Source of the DNA: Candidatus Zapsychrus exili
GTDB lineage: Bacteria; Omnitrophota; Gorgyraeia; Zapsychrales; Zapsychraceae
NCBI GenBank assembly: GCA_030765585.1
Contig: JAVCCJ010000020.1
Location: 1 to 56,784 of the forward strand
DNA: 56,784 nucleotides
Direction of reading: 5' to 3'
Shown here: piece after piece, positions 11,017 through 19,506 of the stretch
Numbering within the stretch: the first letter of the stretch is position 1
Layout of the letters: each line of letters opens with the position of its first letter
Position numbers and translations under genes: made by a program
Notes under the pieces: model-generated
The model's database searches: none
Seen by the model: only the letters and a program-made list of their open reading frames with translations
What the model was told of the DNA's origin: nothing

Positions 11017-11562
11017 GTGGAAAAACCAAAACGAATTGTTTTAGGAGTGACCGGCAGCATTGCTGCATATAAGTCAGCAGAGATTATTAGAAGGTTAACG
11101 AAAAAGGGGTTTAAGGTTTCGGCTGTCATGACAAAGGAGGCCGAACATTTTATAACCCCTTTGACTTTATCTCGGTTATCTGGTGATAAGGTTTATCGTG
11201 ACATGTTTGATGGTCAAGGGGATTCGTGGGATATAGGACATATAAGCCTGGCAGACGCAGCGGATGTTCTTTTGATTGCTCCTGCAACAGCTAATATTAT
11301 CTCGAAAATAGCATGTGGTATAGCAGACGATTTATTAACATGTATTGCAATGGCTACGAAAGCAAAAATTTTGATTGCTCCTGCTATGAACGAGAATATG
11401 TATAAAAATAAGATTGTTGTAGAAAATTGTGAGAAATTAAAGAAACATGGAGTTATATTTATTGGACCAATTGAAGGTAAATTGGCGTGCGGAAAGACAG
11501 CGATTGGGCATATTGCGGATGAAGACGAAATAGTAGAAGAAGTTATTCGCTCTTTAAAATAA
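11017..11562 (+). CDS. coaC: Flavoprotein, phosphopantothenoylcysteine decarboxylase (CoaC domain only)
   Basis: VEKPKRIVLGVTGSIAAYKSAEIIRRL...PAMNENMY; GTG start at 11017; no CoaB domain follows. Confidence 0.8.
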   Translation: MEKPKRIVLGVTGSIAAYKSAEIIRRLTKKGFKVSAVMTKEAEHFITPLTLSRLSGDKVYRDMFDGQGDSWDIGHISLADAADVLLIAPATANIISKIACGIADDLLTCIAMATKAKILIAPAMNENMYKNKIVVENCEKLKKHGVIFIGPIEGKLACGKTAIGHIADEDEIVEEVIRSLK

Positions 11563-11565
11563 GAA

Positions 11566-11636
11566 TTTTGTGGCGTGGTAGTCCCGACAAGTCGGGACTA
11601 GCAAGAGGTCATAGAAAAATTTTTGTGGCGTGGTAG
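11566..11636 (+). repeat. 16 bp direct repeat (TTTTGTGGCGTGGTAG) duplicating the 5' end of tRNA-Cys, enclosing a palindrome
   Basis: Copies at 11566-11581 and 11621-11636; TAGTCCCGACAAGTCGGGACTA palindrome at 11579-11600. Confidence 0.8.
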
Positions 11637-11700
11637 CCAAGTGGTTAGGCAGAGGTCTGCAAAACCTTGTACACCGGTTCGAGTCCGGTCCGCGCCTCCA
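11627..11700 (+). tRNA. tRNA-Cys(GCA), CCA encoded
   Basis: GGCGTGG/CCGCGCC acceptor, anticodon loop CTGCAAA, T-loop GGTTCGAGTCC. Confidence 0.95.
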
Positions 11701-11710
11701 ACAGTAATTT

Positions 11711-11793
11711 GGGCAAGTGGTGGAATGGCATACACGTTGGACTTAAAATCCAATGGCCGTAAGGTCGTGTGGGTTCGACTCCCACCTTGCCCA
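11711..11793 (+). tRNA. tRNA-Leu(TAA), CCA not encoded
   Basis: GGGCAAG/CTTGCCC acceptor, TTGGACTTAAAATCCAA anticodon arm, long variable arm. Confidence 0.95.
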
Positions 11794-11799
11794 TTTTTT

Positions 11800-11873
11800 G
11801 GGCTCATAGCTCAGTTGGTTAGAGTACTTGCATGACATGCAAGGTGTCCGAGGTTCGAGTCCTCGTGGGCCCA
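11800..11873 (+). tRNA. tRNA-Val(GAC)
   Basis: GGGCTCA/TGGGCCC acceptor, CTTGCATGACATGCAAG anticodon arm. Confidence 0.95.
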
Positions 11874-11891
11874 TTTAACGAAAGGTTAATA

Positions 11892-12395
11892 ATGAAAACT
11901 TTTATTGTAGTTTTAACTATTGTTGTAAGTAGTATGTTTACTAGCGTAGCTTTTTCACAAGACGGACAAAAAGGATTAGCTGAACAATTGTTGGTTTTAA
12001 TGAAAGTAGATCAACAAACAACTGATATGATGGAACAGATGAAAGGCATACAACAAAAGCAATTGCAAGCTCAAAAAGAACAGTATATGAAGACGCTGAC
12101 TCAAGAACAGTTTCAACAAATGAGCGATTCTGTAGATGCTGTAATGGATATGGTGGCTCAAGACCTTTCGTGGGAAACTACAAAAGATCAATACATTGAT
12201 GTTTACGCAAAACACTATACAGTTGACGATTTAAAGGCGTTGATAGATTTTTATGGTTCTGATATTGGCGCAAAGCATTTAAAAGCAACACAAGCTATGT
12301 TACCAGAATTAATACAAATAGGGTATGGCGTAGCTCAAAAGAATCAAGCTAAATATCAAAAAGCAATGGCAGGCGCTATGCAAGGTATTCAGTAG
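11892..12395 (+). CDS. Secreted DUF2059-like protein
   Basis: Signal peptide MKTFIVVLTIVVSSMFTSVAFSQ; KDQYIDVYAKHYTVDDLKALIDFYGSDIGAKHL. ORF-track start 11832 would lie inside tRNA-Val. Confidence 0.75.
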   Translation: MKTFIVVLTIVVSSMFTSVAFSQDGQKGLAEQLLVLMKVDQQTTDMMEQMKGIQQKQLQAQKEQYMKTLTQEQFQQMSDSVDAVMDMVAQDLSWETTKDQYIDVYAKHYTVDDLKALIDFYGSDIGAKHLKATQAMLPELIQIGYGVAQKNQAKYQKAMAGAMQGIQ

Positions 12396-12396
12396 A

Positions 12397-14121
12397 ATGA
12401 ATAAAGAATTAGAAACGTTAAGACACAGTTGTTCTCATGTGATGGCGCAGGCCGTAGCAGAGCTTTGGCCTGAAGTTAAGATTGCAATAGGTCCTGCGAT
12501 TGAAAACGGTTTTTATTATGATTTTTATAAAGACGAGTCTTTTGCAGACGAAGATTTAAAGAAAATTGAGAAGGGCATGTGGAAGATAATAAACAAAAAT
12601 CTTCCTATTGTTCAAAGTTTTATGTCGAAAAAAGAGGCTATTAAGCTTTTTTCTAGTCAAGGTCAGAAGTATAAAGTTGAATTGATAGAAGCTCTAGAAG
12701 ACGATAAGATTTCTATTTATAAAACAGGTGATAGTTTTCTTGATTTATGTAAGGGCCCACACATAGAAAGCACTAAAGAGATAAAGGCATTTAAACTTTT
12801 ATCTGTTGCTGGTTCTTATTGGAGAGGCGATGAAACAAAGGATGCTCTTCAGAGAATTTATGGCACATGTTTCTTTGACAAGAAGGAATTAGAAGCGTAT
12901 TTGACTTTATTAGAAGAGGCAAAAAAAAGAGATCATCGAAAGCTAGGAACACAGCTTGATCTTTTTAGTTTTTATCATGAGACAGCTGGCGCAGGATTAG
13001 TTTTTTATCATCCGAATGGTGCTATTTTAAGAAAACTCATAGAAGATTATATTTACGCGCAGAATATTCAAAAAGGATATGAGCCTGTTGTAACTCCACA
13101 TATTTTAAAAGGCAAGTTGTGGGAACAGAGCGGACATACGGATTATTATAAAGATAATATGTATTTCTTTGATGTTGACGACGATAAATATGCCGTTAAG
13201 CCTATGAATTGTCCGGGACACATGCTTATTTATAAGGCGAAGTTACGTTCATACAGAGAGCTTCCTATTAGAATGTTTGAGTTAGGTACAGTTTACAGAA
13301 AAGAAAAAGCAGGTGTTTTACATGGTCTTTTAAGAGTTCGTGGTTTTACACAAGATGATGCGCATATTTTCTGTAGTGAAGAGCAAGTAAAAACAGAGGT
13401 TATTTCTGTTATTAATTTTATGTTTGATGTAATGAAAGATTTTGGATTTAAGGATTTAGAGATTGAATTAAGCACAAGGCCAGAAAAGTTCATAGGTAAA
13501 ATTGAAGATTGGGATCTTGCAACAGAAGCGTTAAAAGGAGCATTAAAAGATAAAGACCTTGCTTACGAAATTAATGAAGGTGATGGAGCGTTTTATGGTC
13601 CTAAGATAGATATTAAATTAAAAGATGCATTAGGACGATCTTGGCAATGTGCGACGGTGCAATGTGATTTTTCTTTGCCAGAGCGTTTTGACTTATCTTA
13701 TATAGATGCCGAAGGAAAAGAAAAAAAGCCGATTATGATACATCGTGCTATTTTAGGTAGTATAGAAAGATTTTTTGGAACACTGGTTGAACATTATGCA
13801 GGGGCGTTTCCATTATGGCTTGCTCCAACACAAGTTGATATTGTTCCAATTAAAGATGTCCATTGTGATTATGCTTTTAAATTAAAAGAGGATTTACAAA
13901 AACAGGGCTTAAGAGTTATAATTGATGAAAGAAATGAAAGTTTAAATAAAAGAATTAGAGAAGGAACAGTACAAAAAATACCTTATCTGCTTATAATAGG
14001 AGATAAAGAAGTTGATACAACGACAGTTGCCGCTAGACGTTATGGTACGGGCGAGCAAAGTGTTCTTTCTTTTGATGAGTTTATAGCAAAGATTAAGAAA
14101 GAAATAAATAGTAAACAATAA
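12397..14121 (+). CDS. thrS: Threonyl-tRNA synthetase (no N-terminal TGS domain)
   Basis: 574 aa; HSCSHVMAQAV editing domain, MNCPGHMLIYK, RIREGTVQKIPYLLIIGDKE. Confidence 0.95.
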   Translation: MNKELETLRHSCSHVMAQAVAELWPEVKIAIGPAIENGFYYDFYKDESFADEDLKKIEKGMWKIINKNLPIVQSFMSKKEAIKLFSSQGQKYKVELIEALEDDKISIYKTGDSFLDLCKGPHIESTKEIKAFKLLSVAGSYWRGDETKDALQRIYGTCFFDKKELEAYLTLLEEAKKRDHRKLGTQLDLFSFYHETAGAGLVFYHPNGAILRKLIEDYIYAQNIQKGYEPVVTPHILKGKLWEQSGHTDYYKDNMYFFDVDDDKYAVKPMNCPGHMLIYKAKLRSYRELPIRMFELGTVYRKEKAGVLHGLLRVRGFTQDDAHIFCSEEQVKTEVISVINFMFDVMKDFGFKDLEIELSTRPEKFIGKIEDWDLATEALKGALKDKDLAYEINEGDGAFYGPKIDIKLKDALGRSWQCATVQCDFSLPERFDLSYIDAEGKEKKPIMIHRAILGSIERFFGTLVEHYAGAFPLWLAPTQVDIVPIKDVHCDYAFKLKEDLQKQGLRVIIDERNESLNKRIREGTVQKIPYLLIIGDKEVDTTTVAARRYGTGEQSVLSFDEFIAKIKKEINSKQ

Positions 14122-14136
14122 TTAGGAGGTGTCATT

Positions 14137-14667
14137 ATTCAAAAATTTGTTAGAGTCAATGATAGAATCAGAGTTCCAGAAGTTAGAGTTATCGGTGCAG
14201 AGGGAGAACAGTTAGGCGTTGTAATGATAAGAAGGGCTTTAGATTTAGCAGAAGAAACGGATCTAGATCTTGTAGAGATTGCGCCAACAGCAAAACCACC
14301 AGTTTGTCGCATAATGGATTTTAGTAAATATAAATATGATCAAGAGAAAAAAGAGCGTCGTATAAAAAAGAACCAACACGTTACTCATTTAAAACAGATA
14401 AGGTTAAAGCCACATATTGGAGATGGTGATTATAATATAAAATTAAAGCAAGCTATAGGATTTCTGGAGAAGAAAGACAAAGTAAAAGTTAATATGTTCT
14501 TTCGTGGACGCGAAATGATGCATAGGGAAATAGGATTAGAGATTTTAAAAAGGGCTATAGTTGATCTTGCTCCGTATGGTCAACCAGAAAAACCACCTTC
14601 AATGGAAGGTAGAGTAATGTATGTGTTTTTCAGTCCAGTATCAAGTAAAGAAAATGAGAAGAAGTAA
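14137..14667 (+). CDS. infC: Translation initiation factor IF-3, with AUU start codon
   Basis: AGGAGGT (14124-14130) then ATT; IQKFVRVNDRIRVPEVRVIGAEGEQLGVVMIRRALDLAEE continues in frame with the ORF-track product. Confidence 0.88.
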   Translation: MQKFVRVNDRIRVPEVRVIGAEGEQLGVVMIRRALDLAEETDLDLVEIAPTAKPPVCRIMDFSKYKYDQEKKERRIKKNQHVTHLKQIRLKPHIGDGDYNIKLKQAIGFLEKKDKVKVNMFFRGREMMHREIGLEILKRAIVDLAPYGQPEKPPSMEGRVMYVFFSPVSSKENEKK

Positions 14668-14691
14668 TATTAATTATAGAAAGGGAGTAAA

Positions 14692-14889
14692 ATGCCGAAA
14701 TTAAAAACGAATCGGTCAGCTGCGAAACGTTTTAAGATAACAAAGTCAGGAAAACTTAAAAAACGTAGTGCTGGTCGACAACACATTTTAGGTAAGAAGA
14801 GCAGTAAAACAAAAAGAAAATTGCGTCAAAGCAGTTATGTTTCAGATGCTGATGCAAAGAAAATAAGGAGGCTGTTGCCGTATGGTTAG
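14692..14889 (+). CDS. rpmI: 50S ribosomal protein L35
   Basis: [37 protein letters not shown]. Confidence 0.96.
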   Translation: MPKLKTNRSAAKRFKITKSGKLKKRSAGRQHILGKKSSKTKRKLRQSSYVSDADAKKIRRLLPYG

Positions 14890-15280
14890 AATTAAGACAA
14901 ACGTTGCATCAAAGCGACGCAAAAAAAGAGTGCTAAAAGCTACTAAAGGTCAATTTGGCCAAAGAAGTAGAGATATTACTCAAGCGAAGCGTTCTCTTAT
15001 TAAAGGTCTTGTTTATCAATTTAGAGATCGTAGAGTAAAGAAACGTGAATTTAAAAGTCTTTGGATTATTAGAATTAATGCGGCCTGTCAAGAAGAAGGC
15101 ATTATGTATAGTCGTTTTGTTAAAGGCTTAAAAGATGCTAATATTATTATTGATCGTAAGGTCCTATCTGAGTTAGCTATAAGTGATCCAGCTGTGTTTA
15201 AAAAGCTTGTAGAAATTGCACAAGAGAAACTTGCAAATACTGCAGCGACAACTAAGAAGACTATTAAAAAGAGTGAATAA
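14882..15280 (+). CDS. rplT: 50S ribosomal protein L20
   Basis: [36 protein letters not shown]. Confidence 0.96.
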   Translation: MVRIKTNVASKRRKKRVLKATKGQFGQRSRDITQAKRSLIKGLVYQFRDRRVKKREFKSLWIIRINAACQEEGIMYSRFVKGLKDANIIIDRKVLSELAISDPAVFKKLVEIAQEKLANTAATTKKTIKKSE

Positions 15281-15308
15281 TAAAATTAACAAATTTGTAT
15301 AAAAAGTA

Positions 15309-15334
15309 TTTGGGCCCTCGATGATGGGCCCAAA
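15309..15334 (+). terminator. Hairpin terminator after rplT
   Basis: TTTGGGCCC-tcgatgat-GGGCCCAAA followed by GTTTTATA. Confidence 0.7.
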
Positions 15335-15351
15335 GTTTTATAGGGGTTGTT

Positions 15352-16713
15352 ATGAAAATTATTATTGTTGGAGCCGGTAGAATAGGTATCAATTTAGCGC
15401 GTTCTTTATCAGAAGAAAATCATGAAATTTATTTGATAGAAAAGGATCAAGAAGTTGCATTAAAGGCGACAGAGAAGCTTGATATTAAAGTCATTTGCGG
15501 TAACGGATCTGATCCAGAATCACTAAAACAAGCAGGTGTTGATCAAGCAGATTTGGTTATTGCTGTAACTATTTCAGATGAAGTCAATATGATCGTTTGT
15601 TCTTTGGCTTCATTCTTTGGATCTAAAAGACAAATAGCGCGAGTAAGAGACGGAGCTTTAAGCGGTACAATAAAATCATCAGAGTATCAACATTTTCATA
15701 TAGATGAGATTATTAATCCTGAACAATTAGCGGCTTTATCAATAGTAAGGGCTGTTGATGCACCAGGCTCTTGCGAAGTAGGCGATTTTGCAGACGGAAA
15801 AATCTTATTAAGAGCGTTTGAGGTGCCAGAAGGCTCTCATTTATGTGATGCAAAAATAGGAGAATTTAGTGATGAAGATTTTCCTTGGCCATTTTTAGTT
15901 GTAACGATTGTACGTGACGGAACAGTTCTTATTCCAAAAGGAGACACTCTTATAGCAGCATTAGATCGTATTTACGTTCTTCTTCCCGCCCAGTCTTTAG
16001 GAGAATTTTTAACTTTTGTAGACCCATCAATAAAAAAACCAAATAAAATTGTTATATATGGAGCAACTAATGCTGGAGAGTATGTTGCTGAAAGCTTATC
16101 TGATCATGTTCGCGATCTTATTCTTGTAGAAGAAAACAAAGCAAAAGCAGAAATTATTGCTCAGCATTTGCCGTCAGTGCGTGTTATCAACGGTTCTGCT
16201 TCAGAAAAAGATATTTTACAAGAATGTGGTATAGAAGCAGTAGATATATTTATTGGAACAGCTAATAGCGATCATTCAAATCTCATAAGCGCTGTATTGG
16301 CAAAAAAGATGGGTGCAAAGAATACAATTATTGTGACACAAAGACCAGATTATACGTCAATCGTTGATGCGCTTGATATCGATGCGGTTATTAATCCTCA
16401 TTTATTAGCTGTTGAGCAGATTCTAAGGCTTGTTAGAGGAAAAGGAGTGAGCGCAGTTACTAAGCTCTTAGAGTGCAAGGCAGAAGTTCTTGAGTTTATT
16501 CCAGAAGAAGGCTCACCTGTCACTAAAGCGCTAATCAAGGATATTAATTTTCCTAAAAGCGCAATTGTTGGAGCCATTTCTAGAGAGGATGATGTCATTC
16601 TTGCAAAAGGAGATACTCAAATCAACGCTGGTGAGAAGGTTATTGTGTTCTGCGAAGAAGGCTCAGTTAAAAAGCTCCAATCTTTGTTTACTCTCAAAGG
16701 TATATTAAAATAA
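15352..16713 (+). CDS. trkA: Trk potassium uptake protein TrkA
   Basis: Two NAD-binding RCK_N units, 453 aa. Confidence 0.93.
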   Translation: MKIIIVGAGRIGINLARSLSEENHEIYLIEKDQEVALKATEKLDIKVICGNGSDPESLKQAGVDQADLVIAVTISDEVNMIVCSLASFFGSKRQIARVRDGALSGTIKSSEYQHFHIDEIINPEQLAALSIVRAVDAPGSCEVGDFADGKILLRAFEVPEGSHLCDAKIGEFSDEDFPWPFLVVTIVRDGTVLIPKGDTLIAALDRIYVLLPAQSLGEFLTFVDPSIKKPNKIVIYGATNAGEYVAESLSDHVRDLILVEENKAKAEIIAQHLPSVRVINGSASEKDILQECGIEAVDIFIGTANSDHSNLISAVLAKKMGAKNTIIVTQRPDYTSIVDALDIDAVINPHLLAVEQILRLVRGKGVSAVTKLLECKAEVLEFIPEEGSPVTKALIKDINFPKSAIVGAISREDDVILAKGDTQINAGEKVIVFCEEGSVKKLQSLFTLKGILK

Positions 16714-16729
16714 TAAGGAAAATAAGTTT

Positions 16730-18184
16730 ATGCATAAGAGATTTGTTATTAATATTGTCTCGCGTATTTTGCTAATTATATGTTTTTTTATGATTGCGCC
16801 ATTATCATGGGCGCTTCATGATAATATTCATAGTCAAGAAGTCAAAGTTTTTGCATGGACTATTCTTTTTGGAGTTATTTTGTCAGGTTTATTTTTGTGG
16901 GTTTTTAGGATTCAAAAAGATCAGTATGAAAAAATAAATGCAAAAGATGGTCTTGCAATAGTTGGTTTATCTTGGATTCTTTTATCTGCGTTTGGAGCAT
17001 TGCCTTTTTTCTTAAGCGGATCTGTAGCAAGCTATTCGGATGCATTTTTTGAAACAGTAAGTGGCTTTACTACGACAGGGGCAACGGTTATATCAAATGT
17101 TGAAATATTGCCTCGAGGAATTTTATTTTGGCGCAGCTTAACTCATTGGTTAGGTGGCATGGGAATTATTGTTTTGTTTTTAGCGCTTCTTCCTGCTTTG
17201 GGTATAAGCGGATTTCAGCTTTTTAGAGCAGAGTCTCCCGGCATTGCTGTTGAAAGAATAGACCCTAGAATTAAAGAGACAGCCAAGAGCCTTTGGATTG
17301 TTTATGTTTTATTGTCTGTGCTCGAAACAATTCTTCTGATGTTTGGGGGTATGCCACTTTTTGATTCTTTATGTCATACTTTTGGAACTATGGCAACAGG
17401 CGGTTTCTCGACTAAGAATGCTAGTATAGGAGCATACGGAGCTTATACGCAATGGATTGTTATTATTTTTATGTTCTTGGCCGGAACAAATTTTATATTA
17501 CATTACCAAGCTCTAAGAGGTAAGTTTAAGGCGTTTGTAAAGAACGAGGAATTTCGTTATTATTTATTTTTAATCATTATTTCTGTGTCTATTTTTACTA
17601 TTGTTTTGGCAAAAGGAAACATTTCTGCAAATCCATTACGTGATGCAGCTTTTCAGGTAACAGCAATCCTTACCACCACAGGATATGCAACAGCCGATTT
17701 TGATCTTTGGCCACATTTCTTAAGATTTGCTTTAATTGTTTTGATGTTTATAGGAGGTTGTGGAGGATCAACTGGTGGTGGAATGAAAATAGTTAGATTC
17801 TTTTTGTCCATTAAGATAGCCGTAAGATCTATAATACAGACAATTTTCCCTAATGCAGTTTTGCCGCTTAAGTTTAATTCTTCTGCATGTTCAGAAAAAC
17901 TAGCCGTAACTGTTGCGTCATATTTTATTATTTTTATTTCCTTGTTTTTTGCAGGAACAATATTTTTAACAATTTCAGAAAACTGTGATATTGTTAGTGC
18001 CTTTTCGGCATCTATTGCAGCGTTGAGCAATATTGGTCCTGGTTTAGCTAAGGTAGGGGCAACGCAGAATTATGCGTGGATTTCTGTTCCAGGGAAATGG
18101 ATGTTGGCGTTTTTAATGTTAGCAGGAAGACTCGAACTTTATTCAATGCTCATTCTTTTCTTGCCATCAACTTGGAAAAAATAA
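16730..18184 (+). CDS. trkH: Trk-type potassium transporter TrkH
   Basis: 484 aa; TVSGFTTTGATV, GGCGGSTGGGMKI selectivity motifs. Confidence 0.93.
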   Translation: MHKRFVINIVSRILLIICFFMIAPLSWALHDNIHSQEVKVFAWTILFGVILSGLFLWVFRIQKDQYEKINAKDGLAIVGLSWILLSAFGALPFFLSGSVASYSDAFFETVSGFTTTGATVISNVEILPRGILFWRSLTHWLGGMGIIVLFLALLPALGISGFQLFRAESPGIAVERIDPRIKETAKSLWIVYVLLSVLETILLMFGGMPLFDSLCHTFGTMATGGFSTKNASIGAYGAYTQWIVIIFMFLAGTNFILHYQALRGKFKAFVKNEEFRYYLFLIIISVSIFTIVLAKGNISANPLRDAAFQVTAILTTTGYATADFDLWPHFLRFALIVLMFIGGCGGSTGGGMKIVRFFLSIKIAVRSIIQTIFPNAVLPLKFNSSACSEKLAVTVASYFIIFISLFFAGTIFLTISENCDIVSAFSASIAALSNIGPGLAKVGATQNYAWISVPGKWMLAFLMLAGRLELYSMLILFLPSTWKK

Positions 18185-18229
18185 GTGGTGCCAGGTACCC
18201 GTAGGTTTCTTTTAGGTCCCTGGCACCAC
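18185..18229. repeat. 45 nt hairpin directly after the trkH stop codon
   Basis: GTGGTGCCAGG-tACC...GGTc-CCTGGCACCAC. Confidence 0.8.
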
Positions 18230-18300
18230 AATTTGACTTTTAACATCGTAATTTTGGTGGTATAATGCGACCAAATAATTAAAATCTTGATATATTTATT

Positions 18301-19311
18301 ATGAATTGGAATTTTGACGAAATAATACAACAAATTGGCCAAGAGCAGCAATTAATTGCTAGCTTGTCTGAGCTTGAATCCTTTAGGATTAAATATCTTG
18401 GGAAGAAGGGTTTAATTGTAGATATTTATGCGTCTTTGTCTAGTGCATCTAATGAAGACAAGCCTGTTATTGGAAAAAATGTTAATATTTTAAAAAATAA
18501 ACTTGCTGGTTTTATAGATGGCAAGAAAAAAGAATTAGTTGATCAGAAGAAGAAAGATAGTGTAAGCGAGATAGATATAACAATTCCAGGGGTTGCTCCT
18601 TCTGTAGGGCACAAACATCTTTTGACCCAGACAATCGATGAGATTTGCGAGCTTTTTAAGAATTTAGGCTTTGTTATACAAGAAGGCCCAGAGATAGAAA
18701 CAGAATTTAACAACTTTGATGCTTTAAATATTCCAAGTAATCATCCTTCCAGAGACGGCTTTGATACATTTTACGTCGACAAGAAAGACCCAGATAATAA
18801 AAAAGGCAATCTTCTTTTAAGAAGCCAAACATCTCCTGTGCAAATTCGTGTTATGCAAAAATATAAACCGCCACTTGCAGTTATTGTGCCAGGTAAGGTT
18901 TATAGGCCAGATGCTTTAGATGCAAGCCATTCATTTATGTTTCATCAAATAGAAGGATTGTTGGTAGATAAGAACGTTAAGTTTTCAGACTTAAAAGGTT
19001 TGCTTGAGGCTTTTTGCAAAAGATTATTTGGCAAGAATATAAAAATGAGATTTAGGCCTCATTTCTTTCCGTTTACCGAACCATCAGCTGAAGTGGATAT
19101 TTCATGGGAGTCAGGAAAAAAAGACTGGCTTGAAATTATGGGATGTGGAATGGTACATCCAAATGTTTTTAAAGCAGTAGGGTATAAAGAAGGTCAATAT
19201 ACTGGGCTTGCATTTGGTCTAGGTGTCGAGAGAATAGCTATGCTTAAATATGGCATAAAAGATATTCGCACCTTTGTGGAAAATGATAATAGATTTTTAA
19301 AACAATTTTAA
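18301..19311 (+). CDS. pheS: Phenylalanyl-tRNA synthetase alpha subunit
   Basis: 336 aa; FRPHFFPFTEPSAEVD, GLGVERIAMLKYGI. Confidence 0.96.
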   Translation: MNWNFDEIIQQIGQEQQLIASLSELESFRIKYLGKKGLIVDIYASLSSASNEDKPVIGKNVNILKNKLAGFIDGKKKELVDQKKKDSVSEIDITIPGVAPSVGHKHLLTQTIDEICELFKNLGFVIQEGPEIETEFNNFDALNIPSNHPSRDGFDTFYVDKKDPDNKKGNLLLRSQTSPVQIRVMQKYKPPLAVIVPGKVYRPDALDASHSFMFHQIEGLLVDKNVKFSDLKGLLEAFCKRLFGKNIKMRFRPHFFPFTEPSAEVDISWESGKKDWLEIMGCGMVHPNVFKAVGYKEGQYTGLAFGLGVERIAMLKYGIKDIRTFVENDNRFLKQF

Positions 19312-19315
19312 ATTA

Positions 19316-19494
19316 GGACATAGTTTATGGAATGCATCGTAAGATGCATAAACATAAGCTATAAGTCCGAATTTATTCCGATTTTGCAAAACAAATGTCG
19401 GAATAAGTAAATAGGAGTATTCCGACAAAACGTTTAGGCGTTTGTCGGGATAAATTCACTCTAACACTTACTCGCACTGCATGCTCGTAAGTGT
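19316..19494. repeat. Array of four hairpins in the pheS-pheT gap
   Basis: GGAC-TAGTTTATG-ATGCATC/GATGCAT-CATAAGCTA-GTCC (19316-19368); TTATTCCGA/TCGGAATAA (19373-19406); TATTCCGACAAAACG/CGTTTGTCGGgATA (19418-19452); ACACTTAC/GTAAGTGT (19464-19494). Confidence 0.75.
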
Positions 19495-19506
19495 AAGGAT
19501 TCATTT

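Noticed and set aside
11598-11835. ORFs 11598..11807 (-) and 11623..11835 (+)
   Set aside because: Both are translations of the three tRNA genes (e.g. GGSRTHTTLRP, VRQRSAKPCTPVRVRSAPP), classic spurious ORFs.
18233-18266. TTGACT...TATAAT promoter for pheS
   Set aside because: Hexamers present but the spacer is 22 bp, too long for a normal sigma70 promoter; only an extended -10 (TGGTATAAT) remains plausible.
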